From contig JACRJM010000004.1 of assembly GCA_016219965.1 (NCBI GenBank), positions 496,001 through 560,000 on the forward strand: a stretch of 64,000 bases of DNA, in the 5' to 3' direction. Of this stretch, positions 1 to 7,374 are shown piece after piece. A program made the position numbers and the translations under genes. Source of the DNA: Candidatus Schekmanbacteria bacterium (GTDB taxonomy: Bacteria > Schekmanbacteria > GWA2-38-11 > J061). The notes beneath the pieces are model-generated. The model had not been told where the DNA came from. It ran no database searches and was given only the letters and a program-made list of their open reading frames with translations. Each line of letters begins with the position of its first letter. The first letter of the stretch is position 1.

Positions 1-2482
1 CATCCTGATGCCTCTAATGAACGGTTATGAGATGTGCAGGCAGATAAGACAGAATAAAACGTTAAAAGACATGCCTGTCATACTTCTTACACAGCTTACG
101 GAACCTGAAGACATAATCAGAGGGCTTAATTCAGGAGCTGACAACTATGTGACCAAGCCGTACGACACGGAGTATCTCCTTTCAAAAATCTGTTCGCTGC
201 TAAGAAGCCCGGACCAGTTCCGCAACAATCCTGCGGAACAATGTGTTGAAGTTACATACAAGGGAAAACACTATACTGTACGTGCCGGAAGGAGTCAGAC
301 TATGAACCTCCTTCTTGCGACATATGAGAATGCTATAATACAGAACAGGGAACTTAATAAGATGCAGGAAGAACTTAAGCTTCTCAACGATGTACTTGAG
401 GAGAAAGTTAAAAAGAGGACTGCTTCATTGACTGTAGAGATTGCAGAACGAAGACGGATTGAAAATGAATTAAGAGCAAGCGAAGCAAGGTTTCGTGGTG
501 CAGTTGAATCTGCAAATGATGCAGTAATCTGCCTGGAAGCTCCCGGGATGGTTTATTTATGGAACACAAAAGCAGAGGAGTACTTCAATTATTCAGCATC
601 TGAAGCTATTGGAAAACATATTACTCAACTTATTATCCCTGAAAGAAACAAGGATTCAATACAAAGGTATTTTGATGTTTTCTTCAAGACTGGAATCGGA
701 CGCGGTGCCGACAAAGCCATAGAAGGATTTGCCTGCCGCAAGGATGGTTCGGAGTTTCCTGTCGAGGTTTCAACTGCGGGAATAAATGTAAACGGCACAT
801 GGAATTCTATTAGTCTCATCAGGGATATAACGGAAAGGAAGAAGGCTGAAAAAAAATTAAAGAATGAAATTGAGACAACAGCGAGTTTACTCGCTCTTTC
901 TGAAGCCACTGCAAACACTGTTGATATTGATGAACTTTCTAAATCTGTAGTTAAATGCTGCTGTGACATAGTAAAATGCGATGTTTCACTTTTCTATTTA
1001 TGGGATGCTGTGGCAGGAAAATTTCGTCCGCAATCCTCAGAGGGACTGATAAAAAGCATGCTTCCTATATTCAGAAGTGAGAACCTTTCAGAAGACGAAG
1101 AATTATTAAAAAAGGCACTGGGAACCGGGAAACCGGAATTACTTGATGTGAATTTTCAGAAATCTTCCAGTGCAAAGAAAAAATTATGGGATCCGGAAAA
1201 GATGGAATGGCTGAATGATGCAAAGGAGATCGAAATAATCCCGCTTCTGAATATCAGTAAACAGCGGCTTGGTTTGTTGATAAATGTTTACCGGGAGCAC
1301 AGGGAAATTACAGAAAGAGGCGGCAAGCTTATTCAGACTATATCAGATGAGGTGTCACAATCACTTGAACAGACTAGGCTGTTCAGCGATACCATGCATA
1401 AGACGATGGAGCTTTCCCACAAGATAGAAACCATACAGGTTATGCATGATATAGACAAAAGTATACTCTCCACACTTTCACCGGAAGAGATTCTTGAAAC
1501 TTCCACGCGAATAATAGGAAAAATAATCCCCTGTGATAAAACCACTATTTTTCTTATTGACAAGGAAAAGAAGAGTTTTGTTTTTGCTTCGGGATTCGGA
1601 TTGTTTTCCCTAAAAAAAGGGTCATTGGTGCCGTTCGGGGCAACGAATGCATCGGAAATCATTGATACACGAAAACCGCAGTACATTGCAAATTTAATGG
1701 AGAATAAAGAACCTCTTTTTCTTGAAAAAACCCTTATACAGGAAGGATTCATGTCGCATGTGAGAATTCCACTCACAGTTAAAGGTGTTGTGATAGGGAT
1801 TCTATCAGTTGGTGCAAAAAGACCGGCAGCGTTTACGACACCGCATCTTCAAACTCTGGAAAAACTTGCCTCACAGATAAGTGTTGCGCTGGAAAATGCG
1901 AGGCTTATAACCGACATGGAAGAGCTTTTCATTGGAACCGTAAAATCTCTTTCATATGCCATTGACGCAAAGTCTTCTTGGACATCAGGTCATTCAGAAA
2001 GGGTCACAAAGTATTCTATTGATGTCGGGAAAGATATGGGACTTTCCGAGGCCGAGCTTAAGGATCTCGAGCTGGCAGCAATTCTCCATGATGTTGGAAA
2101 GATCGGTACTTATGAATCTATTCTCGACAAGCCGACAAAACTGACTGATGAAGAGATGAATATGATTAAACAACATCCTGGGAAGGGTGCTGACATACTT
2201 TCGTCGCTCAAACAGCTTAAAAATATAATTCCTGCAGTGAAACACCATCATGAATCATATGACGGTAAAGGCTACCCAGAGGGTCTGAAAGGTGAAGATA
2301 TTCCACTTTTTGCAAGGATTCTTGCTGTCGCAGATTCTGTAGATGCAATGAGTTCTGATAGACCCTACAGGAAAGGCAAAGCAATGGAAGAGGTTTATAG
2401 CGAACTTAAGAGATGTTCCGAAACACAGTTCGATCCCGTCGTAGTCACCTCTTTCCTCAATGTTTACTCCAAGAGAACGTGA
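1..2482 (+). CDS. REC-PAS-GAF-GAF-HD-GYP signalling protein (5' partial)
   Basis: The gene enters from the left edge, so its true start and the receiver phospho-aspartate lie outside the window; the frame is open from base 2. Visible order: the end of a response-regulator receiver domain (ILMPLMNGYEMC, then the VTKPYD lysine), a helical linker, a PAS domain around residues 150-280 ending in SLIRDITERKKAE, two GAF-like domains (about 290-455 and 480-640), and a C-terminal HD-GYP domain. The last contains HDVGKIG and HHESYDGKGYPEG, the hallmark metal-binding and GYP motifs of cyclic-di-GMP phosphodiesterases. The likely role is a cytoplasmic two-component output protein that hydrolyses c-di-GMP in response to phosphorylation and small-molecule or redox sensing. 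No histidine kinase partner is visible. Domain calls are from family patterns; the sensed signals are unknown. Confidence 0.88.
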   Translation, partial: ILMPLMNGYEMCRQIRQNKTLKDMPVILLTQLTEPEDIIRGLNSGADNYVTKPYDTEYLLSKICSLLRSPDQFRNNPAEQCVEVTYKGKHYTVRAGRSQTMNLLLATYENAIIQNRELNKMQEELKLLNDVLEEKVKKRTASLTVEIAERRRIENELRASEARFRGAVESANDAVICLEAPGMVYLWNTKAEEYFNYSASEAIGKHITQLIIPERNKDSIQRYFDVFFKTGIGRGADKAIEGFACRKDGSEFPVEVSTAGINVNGTWNSISLIRDITERKKAEKKLKNEIETTASLLALSEATANTVDIDELSKSVVKCCCDIVKCDVSLFYLWDAVAGKFRPQSSEGLIKSMLPIFRSENLSEDEELLKKALGTGKPELLDVNFQKSSSAKKKLWDPEKMEWLNDAKEIEIIPLLNISKQRLGLLINVYREHREITERGGKLIQTISDEVSQSLEQTRLFSDTMHKTMELSHKIETIQVMHDIDKSILSTLSPEEILETSTRIIGKIIPCDKTTIFLIDKEKKSFVFASGFGLFSLKKGSLVPFGATNASEIIDTRKPQYIANLMENKEPLFLEKTLIQEGFMSHVRIPLTVKGVVIGILSVGAKRPAAFTTPHLQTLEKLASQISVALENARLITDMEELFIGTVKSLSYAIDAKSSWTSGHSERVTKYSIDVGKDMGLSEAELKDLELAAILHDVGKIGTYESILDKPTKLTDEEMNMIKQHPGKGADILSSLKQLKNIIPAVKHHHESYDGKGYPEGLKGEDIPLFARILAVADSVDAMSSDRPYRKGKAMEEVYSELKRCSETQFDPVVVTSFLNVYSKRT

Positions 2483-2529
2483 CAGAAATTAAGATTTCTT
2501 GCGATGTTTCAAAAGATGCAATTTACCTA

Positions 2530-2559
2530 TTGACATTATATCACTCTGTAGGGTAATGA
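2530..2559 (+). promoter_or_regulatory. candidate sigma-70 promoter
   Basis: TTGACA at 2530-2535, an 18-base spacer, then TAATGA at 2554-2559. It lies about 105 bases before the membrane protein at 2664. It is a match by eye only; the -10 box is weak. Confidence 0.3.
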
Positions 2560-2663
2560 TGAATTTAGATACGCTCAATTGATTGATCTTACCATTCCCC
2601 AGCCCGGTTGACAGAAGATTTACTGAAAAATTATTCTGTTTAACATTATCCAGTTAATAGATA

Positions 2664-4139
2664 ATGAATTCTGACTTTGGTAATATAGAAAAACCACTTA
2701 CCCGGAATAATGACTGCCCGATTGCAAGACAATCCGTAGTCTTGAAGTCTTTTCTGATAATCGGCTCTGCAACTTTCTTATACCTGTATCTAATCCCTTT
2801 GATATTCGGAGTGAATTTCCACTACATCCTTGTCTTTGATATGCGTTTTGAGCCGGATAACCAATGGCACTTTATATTAAGGTATATAAGTTTATGCACT
2901 GCTATTTTCATGGCAACTACATTTTTATGGCAGAGAAATTATCTTAATACATTAAAAAAAACCGGGTTTATTGCTTTTTTATTTATTGTGATTCTTATAT
3001 TCAATGTATCGCTTGCTTCAACGCGCGGTGGATTCTGGCATGCAATCCCCCATCCTTTTTCAGAAACAGCGGAAGAACGTTCAACGCCGACAGGATATTG
3101 CCGCGATATAGTTAAAATAAATGATATAAAAAGTTTTTTGCATGATTATGTATCGCTGATGCCTCAGCTCTCAATCCATGGGTGCACACATCCTCCGGGT
3201 CCTGATATTTTTATGTATGCAATATTAAAGTACCTGAATTGGAGTGCGTTATCAGCTTCTTTAATAGCGATTATTATAAGCGCACTCAGCGTGATACCTG
3301 TTTACCTGATATTCAAGCTTGTTCTTTCAGAAGCAGCAAGCAGATTTGGTATTCTCTTATGGGCATTTACCCCTTCGATAGTCATATACAGCGCCACTTG
3401 TATGGATGGGGTTTTTATGTTTTTTTCAATATGGACCTTTTATTTTTTCCTTTATTATCTTGTTAAGGAAAAACATTTCTTCCTCTCATCTATTCTGACA
3501 GGGATTTTCCTTGCAATATCCTTATTCATGACTTTTTCTGGCATATATCTTGTGTTGTTCTTCTTTTTCATTTCACTTTTTTATTTACGCAGGGACATAC
3601 GGAAAGCCGGGATGCTCTTCCTTGATCTTTTGATAGTATCCATGACGTTCATGACAATTTATTTTTTCATATATTATCTGACCGGATTCAATATCAGAGA
3701 ATGTTTAACAACAGCAGTGGTAAACAATATGCGATTCATGAAAGTCCCTTTTGTTGGCTGGAAATATTTTGAGAGTCTTGTTGTCACCAGGATATCTGAT
3801 TTCGCAGCTTATTTCACTTTTATGGGGTTTGCTTCAACAGGCATATTCTTTGTCTATATTTCAAAAAAGTTCAGAAAATCACATCCCGGAAATGAATATA
3901 TGGGTTACACTGTATTCATCTCTGTATTGACACTCCTGGTAATTACTTTAGGTGGAGTGTATTGGTACGAAACCCAGAGAATATGGATTTTCCTTTCTCC
4001 TCTTTTTTTAATACCTGTTTCAGAGGCCATATTATCCCTGTCAGCAGACTGTCTATCTTCTATCCTGCCGCTCCAATTATTAGCTTTTAATTTTATTCAA
4101 ACAATATTGCTTGAATTATTATTTAATACTTACAGTTAA
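2664..4139 (+). CDS. polytopic membrane protein, GT39/ArnT-like glycosyltransferase candidate
   Basis: A 491-residue hydrophobic protein with about ten membrane segments. After the first segments there is a long extracytoplasmic loop (about residues 120-175) containing HGCTHPPGPDIF. A loop of this kind followed by alternating helices is usual in dolichyl- or undecaprenyl-phosphate-sugar glycosyltransferases of the PMT/ArnT/GT39 clan. The HPPG motif resembles the conserved loop motif of that clan, but I see no clear catalytic DE pair. It stands alone between two gaps, with no sugar-nucleotide or flippase genes. Similar large membrane proteins occur at 32870, 60660 and 62820 in this window. Family assignment is moderate; substrate is unknown. 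Confidence 0.6.
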   Translation: MNSDFGNIEKPLTRNNDCPIARQSVVLKSFLIIGSATFLYLYLIPLIFGVNFHYILVFDMRFEPDNQWHFILRYISLCTAIFMATTFLWQRNYLNTLKKTGFIAFLFIVILIFNVSLASTRGGFWHAIPHPFSETAEERSTPTGYCRDIVKINDIKSFLHDYVSLMPQLSIHGCTHPPGPDIFMYAILKYLNWSALSASLIAIIISALSVIPVYLIFKLVLSEAASRFGILLWAFTPSIVIYSATCMDGVFMFFSIWTFYFFLYYLVKEKHFFLSSILTGIFLAISLFMTFSGIYLVLFFFFISLFYLRRDIRKAGMLFLDLLIVSMTFMTIYFFIYYLTGFNIRECLTTAVVNNMRFMKVPFVGWKYFESLVVTRISDFAAYFTFMGFASTGIFFVYISKKFRKSHPGNEYMGYTVFISVLTLLVITLGGVYWYETQRIWIFLSPLFLIPVSEAILSLSADCLSSILPLQLLAFNFIQTILLELLFNTYS

Positions 4140-4226
4140 AACATTTACTTTATTCTGATACATCTCTTATCTTCCGCATCCATCAGGGACATAGTCTGTT
4201 TGCTGGCACATGATAAAAGATTTATA

Positions 4227-4255
4227 TTGACAACGCAGGCTATATTAAATATTCA
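4227..4255 (+). promoter_or_regulatory. candidate promoter of the threonine synthase operon
   Basis: TTGACA at 4227-4232, a 17-base spacer, then TATTCA at 4250-4255, about 85 bases before the first gene. The -35 is perfect and the -10 weak. The rest of 4140-4338 shows no recognisable riboswitch. Confidence 0.35.
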
Positions 4256-4338
4256 AGAATACCTCAATTCGCCATTCTGGGTATCCGGATAAAAATTGGT
4301 TTATAAAGTAAAGATATGATTTTTTTTAAGGAGCGGGA

Positions 4339-5565
4339 ATGAGTAAGATTAAAGGGCTTATATGCAGGGAATGCAAAAATGAATACCCTGCCGAAGCAAT
4401 ACATGTTTGCGAGTTCTGTTTTGGTCCTTTGGAAGTCAACTATGATTACGAATATATCGGGAGTAAAATATCCCGCCAAAGCATAACTGAAGGACCTAAT
4501 AGCCTCTGGCGGTACCTCGACCTTCTCCCTGTAAGCGGGAAAGATGTTGTCGGAGCTAACTCAGGATTTACTCCGCTGATAAAAGCCAACAACCTCGGAA
4601 AGCTTCTTGGACTTAACGAGCTATATATAAAGAATGATGCTGTCAACCATCCGACCTTGTCTTTTAAAGACAGGGTAGTTGCCGTAGCTCTTTCAAAGGC
4701 AAAGGAATTCGGCTACGACACGGTCGCCTGCGCATCGACTGGAAACCTTGCAAATTCAGTTGCTGCAAATGCAGCGGCAGCAGGGCTAAAGTGCTTTGTG
4801 TTCATACCCGGTGACCTTGAGGCAGGAAAAATAATCGGAAGCCTCATCTATAACCCCACTCTGGTGGCTGTCAACGGCAATTACGACGATGTGAACCGTC
4901 TTTGCACTGAGGTTGCAGGAGAATATAACTGGGCCTTTGTGAATATAAACATCAGACCCTACTATGCAGAAGGCTCGAAGACTCTTGCCTATGAAACAGC
5001 AGAGCAGTTAGGATGGAAGGCGCCTGACCAGGTCGTTGTTCCTGTTGCATCAGGCTCGCTTCTTACAAAGATACGTAAGGGGTTCAATGAGTTCCTGAAA
5101 CTGGGTCTGATTGACAGTGCAGATATAAAAGTGAACGGAGCGCAGGCTGAAGGATGCTCGCCTGTTGCGACGGCTTATAAGAATAACACTGAATTCATAA
5201 AACCAGTAAAACCTAATACAATAGCAAAGTCAATTGCCATAGGGAATCCCGCTGACGGATATTATTCATTGAAAGCTGTAAAAGAAAGCGGCGGTGTTTT
5301 CGAAACTGTAAATGACAGTGAGATAGTAGATAGCATGAAACTTCTTGCGTCCACGGAAGGTATTTTTACTGAGACAGCAGGAGGAGTCACGATTGCAGTG
5401 CTGAAAAAACTTGCGGAAAATGGTAAGATAAAAAAAGATGAAGTAACGGTTGCGTATATCACGGGAAACGGCCTTAAGACACAGGAGGCAGTAGAAGGAG
5501 CTCTCCATAAACCCATAAGGATAGACCCGCATCTGCGCGATTTTGAAGCAGCGATAAAAAAATAA
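4339..5565 (+). CDS. thrC: threonine synthase (PLP-dependent) or sulfur-transfer paralogue
   Basis: A 408-residue fold-type II PLP enzyme. The N terminus carries a four-cysteine ribbon (CRECKNEYPA...CEFC), common in archaeal-type threonine synthases. The PLP-lysine motif is HPTLSFKDR, and ITGNGLKTQ near the end is a family signature. Classical function: conversion of O-phosphohomoserine to threonine in the cytoplasm. SD AAGGAG precedes the ATG. It is the first gene of a tight four-gene operon with a Gly-Gly sulfur carrier, a NIL-domain protein and a JAMM protease. That context suggests this paralogue may instead work in sulfur incorporation (cysteine or homocysteine formation from a thiocarboxylated carrier); this is inference. 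Threonine synthase family membership is firm, the exact reaction is not. Confidence 0.85.
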   Translation: MSKIKGLICRECKNEYPAEAIHVCEFCFGPLEVNYDYEYIGSKISRQSITEGPNSLWRYLDLLPVSGKDVVGANSGFTPLIKANNLGKLLGLNELYIKNDAVNHPTLSFKDRVVAVALSKAKEFGYDTVACASTGNLANSVAANAAAAGLKCFVFIPGDLEAGKIIGSLIYNPTLVAVNGNYDDVNRLCTEVAGEYNWAFVNINIRPYYAEGSKTLAYETAEQLGWKAPDQVVVPVASGSLLTKIRKGFNEFLKLGLIDSADIKVNGAQAEGCSPVATAYKNNTEFIKPVKPNTIAKSIAIGNPADGYYSLKAVKESGGVFETVNDSEIVDSMKLLASTEGIFTETAGGVTIAVLKKLAENGKIKKDEVTVAYITGNGLKTQEAVEGALHKPIRIDPHLRDFEAAIKK

Positions 5566-5586
5566 GTTTTTTATAAGGAGCTTGAA

Positions 5587-5862
5587 ATGGCAGTAAAAGT
5601 AAGAATACCTACGCCGCTGAGGAAACTTACCTCACAGCAGGCGATCGTTGATGCTGAAGGGAAGAACGTTGCGGAAGTGATTGACGACCTTGAGAAAAAA
5701 TACAGCGGCATTAAGGGAAGACTTTGCGATGATGACGGGAAGATAAGGAGATTTGTAAATATCTTTGTCAACGAGGAAGATATCCGCTTCCTGAATGGAA
5801 CCGAGACTGCTGTTAAAGAAGGTGATGAGTTATCAATAGTACCGGCAATAGCCGGAGGCTGA
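5587..5862 (+). CDS. ThiS/MoaD-family sulfur carrier protein
   Basis: A 91-residue ubiquitin-fold protein starting [15 protein letters not shown] and ending AIAGG. The exposed C-terminal Gly-Gly is the site that is adenylated and thiocarboxylated in MoaD, ThiS and CysO-type carriers. It ends exactly at the second Gly, so no proteolytic trimming is needed for activation. SD AAGGAG sits upstream, with 21 bases between it and the preceding threonine synthase-like gene. Its partners here (PLP enzyme, NIL protein, JAMM protease) resemble the CysM-CysO-Mec and HcyS-HcyD systems rather than molybdopterin or thiamine operons. No E1-like adenylating enzyme (MoeB/ThiF/HesA) is in the window, so activation must be supplied from elsewhere. 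Confidence 0.85.
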   Translation: MAVKVRIPTPLRKLTSQQAIVDAEGKNVAEVIDDLEKKYSGIKGRLCDDDGKIRRFVNIFVNEEDIRFLNGTETAVKEGDELSIVPAIAGG

Positions 5863-5890
5863 TAACGTTCAACCCGGAAGGAGAAAATCT

Positions 5891-6130
5891 ATGTCTGTCT
5901 TCAAGGCGAGATTGGTATTTAAAGGGGAGATAATAAAGGAACCGATCATCTACCGTCTTGTAAAGGATTTTGAGGTTGTCCCAAATCTGCGAAAAGCCCT
6001 GTTTGAAGAGAATACCGGATGGGTGGATATTGAGATATCCGGCGCCATGGATGAGATAGAAAAAGCCATAGATGCCCTTAAAAGCTGGGGTGTAGACGTA
6101 TATCCCATAGAGGGAGATGTAGTTGAATAG
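5891..6130 (+). CDS. NIL-domain protein
   Basis: A 79-residue protein consisting almost entirely of one NIL (ferredoxin-like ACT-type) domain, with KARLVFKGEIIKEPIIYRL at the start and the central DIEISGAMDEIEKAIDAL. NIL domains occur at the C terminus of the methionine importer ATPase MetN, where they sense methionine, and in proteins of anaerobic homocysteine synthesis. Here it stands alone between the sulfur carrier and the JAMM protease; an SD (GGAAGGAG) precedes it. Its role is probably regulatory or as a binding partner in sulfur amino-acid synthesis; that is inference from neighbours. Confidence 0.75.
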   Translation: MSVFKARLVFKGEIIKEPIIYRLVKDFEVVPNLRKALFEENTGWVDIEISGAMDEIEKAIDALKSWGVDVYPIEGDVVE

Positions 6131-6133
6131 AGT

Positions 6134-6529
6134 ATGCTTGTAATACCCCGCAGTATCATTGATGAAGTAATATCACATCTTAAAGAAGAATATCCCCTTG
6201 AAGGATGCGGAGTCCTGATAGGGAAGGGAAGAGAAGTTTCAGAATCTGTAAGGCTTACCAATAAAGATAAAAGCGAAGTTTCATACCAGTCTGACCCTCT
6301 TGAGCAATACAGCCTTTTAAAACGGCTCGATGATGAACATCTTGAATTACTCTGCATTTATCACTCCCATCCGGAAGGAGAACCAGTGCCATCCTCAAAA
6401 GATATCGCCCTTGCATATTTTAACTGCCATTACATGATAGTCTGTCTGGCAAACCAGGATGCGCCGCAGATCAGGCTTTTTACAATAGAGAACGGAGCAT
6501 ACAATGAAGAGAAGTTTGAAACCAAATAA
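6134..6529 (+). CDS. JAMM/MPN+ metalloprotease (Mec/HcyD-like)
   Basis: A 131-residue protein of the M67 family. The zinc-site residues are visible: the glutamate in PLEGCGVLIG, HSHP at about residues 76-79, and the SSKD serine-aspartate about nine residues further on. Prokaryotic relatives remove amino acids attached to the C terminus of sulfur-carrier proteins (for example cysteine released from CysO by Mec, or homocysteine from HcyS by HcyD). It starts four bases after the NIL gene, so it is translationally linked. The last codons (gaagagaagtttgaaac) are repeated after a short inserted palindrome, and the duplicate copy offers an alternative ending of the same frame (see the repeat at 6506-6574). 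Confidence 0.85.
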   Translation: MLVIPRSIIDEVISHLKEEYPLEGCGVLIGKGREVSESVRLTNKDKSEVSYQSDPLEQYSLLKRLDDEHLELLCIYHSHPEGEPVPSSKDIALAYFNCHYMIVCLANQDAPQIRLFTIENGAYNEEKFETK

Positions 6530-6574
6530 GGGGACGCAACCCTTTTTCTTGATCAGGGAAGAGAAGTTTGAAAC
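6506..6574 (+). repeat. short GGGGACGCAACCC element flanked by duplicated gene end
   Basis: The core ggggacgcaaccc (6530-6542) followed by ttttt lies at the stop codon of the JAMM gene. An exact 17-base direct repeat, gaagagaagtttgaaac, flanks it at 6506-6522 and 6558-6574. The left copy is the coding end of the gene. Three other copies of the core sit near 6888, 22694 and 23051, each at a gene 3' end with gene-end bases duplicated on the far side. Confidence 0.75.
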
Positions 6575-6632
6575 AGTATGAGTTTTTGATTATCTGTCTT
6601 TTAAAAAGTTATTTATAAAACTGTATGCAATC

Positions 6633-6700
6633 TTTGAGCGGCGGCAGCCTGCATTTCGCTTAAAACTTCATGCGCTCCTATGCAGGCAGCCACCGCTAAA
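6633..6700 (+). repeat. intergenic stem-loop repeat, copy A
   Basis: A 68-base imperfect palindrome. The left arm gagcggcggcagcctgcat pairs with the right arm atgcaggcagccaccgct around a loop containing cgcttaaaacttcatgcg. The loop sequence recurs in copy C (27441-27499) and, on the opposite strand, in copy D (29315-29373). Located between two convergent genes. Confidence 0.7.
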
Positions 6701-6753
6701 TAAGAGACGAATTACCTAAAAAACAGACATGCTATATTATTGGTTAGATTTTT

Positions 6754-6819
6754 TTTAGCTTGGCAGATTCCCCGGCAGGCACCTGCTGTTTAGTGCCAGA
6801 GGGGAACTGCCAAGCTAAA
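6754..6819 (-). repeat. intergenic stem-loop repeat, copy B
   Basis: Bounded by a perfect 13-base inverted repeat, TTTAGCTTGGCAG at 6754-6766 and CTGCCAAGCTAAA at 6807-6819. The inner part (ggcaggcacctgc) matches the minus-strand orientation of copy D. Same family as copies A, C and D. Confidence 0.7.
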
Positions 6820-6862
6820 CTACTCCTGATGGAGAATCTGTCAAACCGATTATTATCGAAGT

Positions 6863-6927
6863 TACTGCTGTGCAAGAAAAAGGGTTGCGTCCCCTATTGC
6901 TCGTCCCCTATTGCTAAGCTACTGCTG
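6863..6927 (-). repeat. GGGGACGCAACCC element, second copy
   Basis: The core is on the minus strand (gggttgcgtcccc at 6882-6894 on the plus strand), followed by a partial second unit (tcgtcccctattgct). It abuts the stop codon of the minus-strand lipoprotein ending at 6919. The end of that gene, tactgctg on the plus strand, is present at 6920-6927 and again at 6863-6870 beyond the element. Same arrangement as at 6506-6574. Confidence 0.65.
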
Positions 6928-7278
6928 CCAGGAGAATATGCCCTTTCTCAATCCGGGCACTTCAACTGCTATCTTGTCTGTAAGTATTCCGTCAACGAAC
7001 CAGAGAAGATTATCGTTTTTTTCATAAATCCATTCGTGTACTGCTCTTGGTTCTTCTCTTCCGGAAACAGCTTCTTTATAGACAAGGATATAGGAAGGGG
7101 CACCTAGCTCTGAATAGATTTTCTTTTGTTCCTCTGAAAGCTTCTTGACTTTAATTTCCGGTGCATCCCAGATATTAGGCTTAACAAAATTGTCATTTTT
7201 TATATAGGGAACACTATTTGAACAGGAAACAAACGAGAGAGAGAGCAAACTTATTATTATAAGCAGTGATTTTTTCAT
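6919..7278 (-). CDS. small lipoprotein of unknown function
   Basis: About 119 residues from the internal methionine MKKSLLIIISLLS; an upstream in-frame ATG at 7290 would add four residues. The signal peptide ends in a lipobox, LSFVSC, so the mature protein is probably a lipid-anchored envelope protein. The mature part contains HEWIYEKNDNLLWFVDGILTDKI, a pattern seen in short uncharacterised lipoproteins that I cannot name. The TAG stop abuts the repeat at 6863-6927. A terminator-like hairpin (7319-7358) separates it from the upstream TPR lipoprotein gene, so it probably has its own transcript. Confidence 0.65.
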   Translation of the reverse strand: MKKSLLIIISLLSLSFVSCSNSVPYIKNDNFVKPNIWDAPEIKVKKLSEEQKKIYSELGAPSYILVYKEAVSGREEPRAVHEWIYEKNDNLLWFVDGILTDKIAVEVPGLRKGIFSWQQ

Positions 7279-7318
7279 TTGAGTGAACATATTACTACAA
7301 AATCGCTATAAAAAGCAA

Positions 7319-7358
7319 TCCCCCTTTACTCCTTTGTGAAGAATGGAATAAAGGGGGA
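7319..7358. terminator. bidirectional terminator-like hairpin
   Basis: TCCCCCTTTA at 7319-7328 pairs with TAAAGGGGGA further right. T-runs follow on both strands (atatttttttt on plus; ttgcttttta on minus). It lies just after the stop of the minus-strand TPR lipoprotein and likely ends that transcript. Confidence 0.7.
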
Positions 7359-7374
7359 ATATTTTTTTTGCGTT

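Noticed and set aside
4140-4338. SAM or other methionine riboswitch ahead of the threonine synthase operon
   Set aside because: ctcttatc resembles a SAM-I start, but the following GAGxGGxGGGA core is absent.
6506-6927. CRISPR array
   Set aside because: The repeats are of several unrelated types with no regular spacing and no cas genes.
6760-7107. Plus-strand 115-residue reading frame
   Set aside because: It covers a repeat and the antisense of the lipoprotein at 6919-7278; no SD or protein-like composition.
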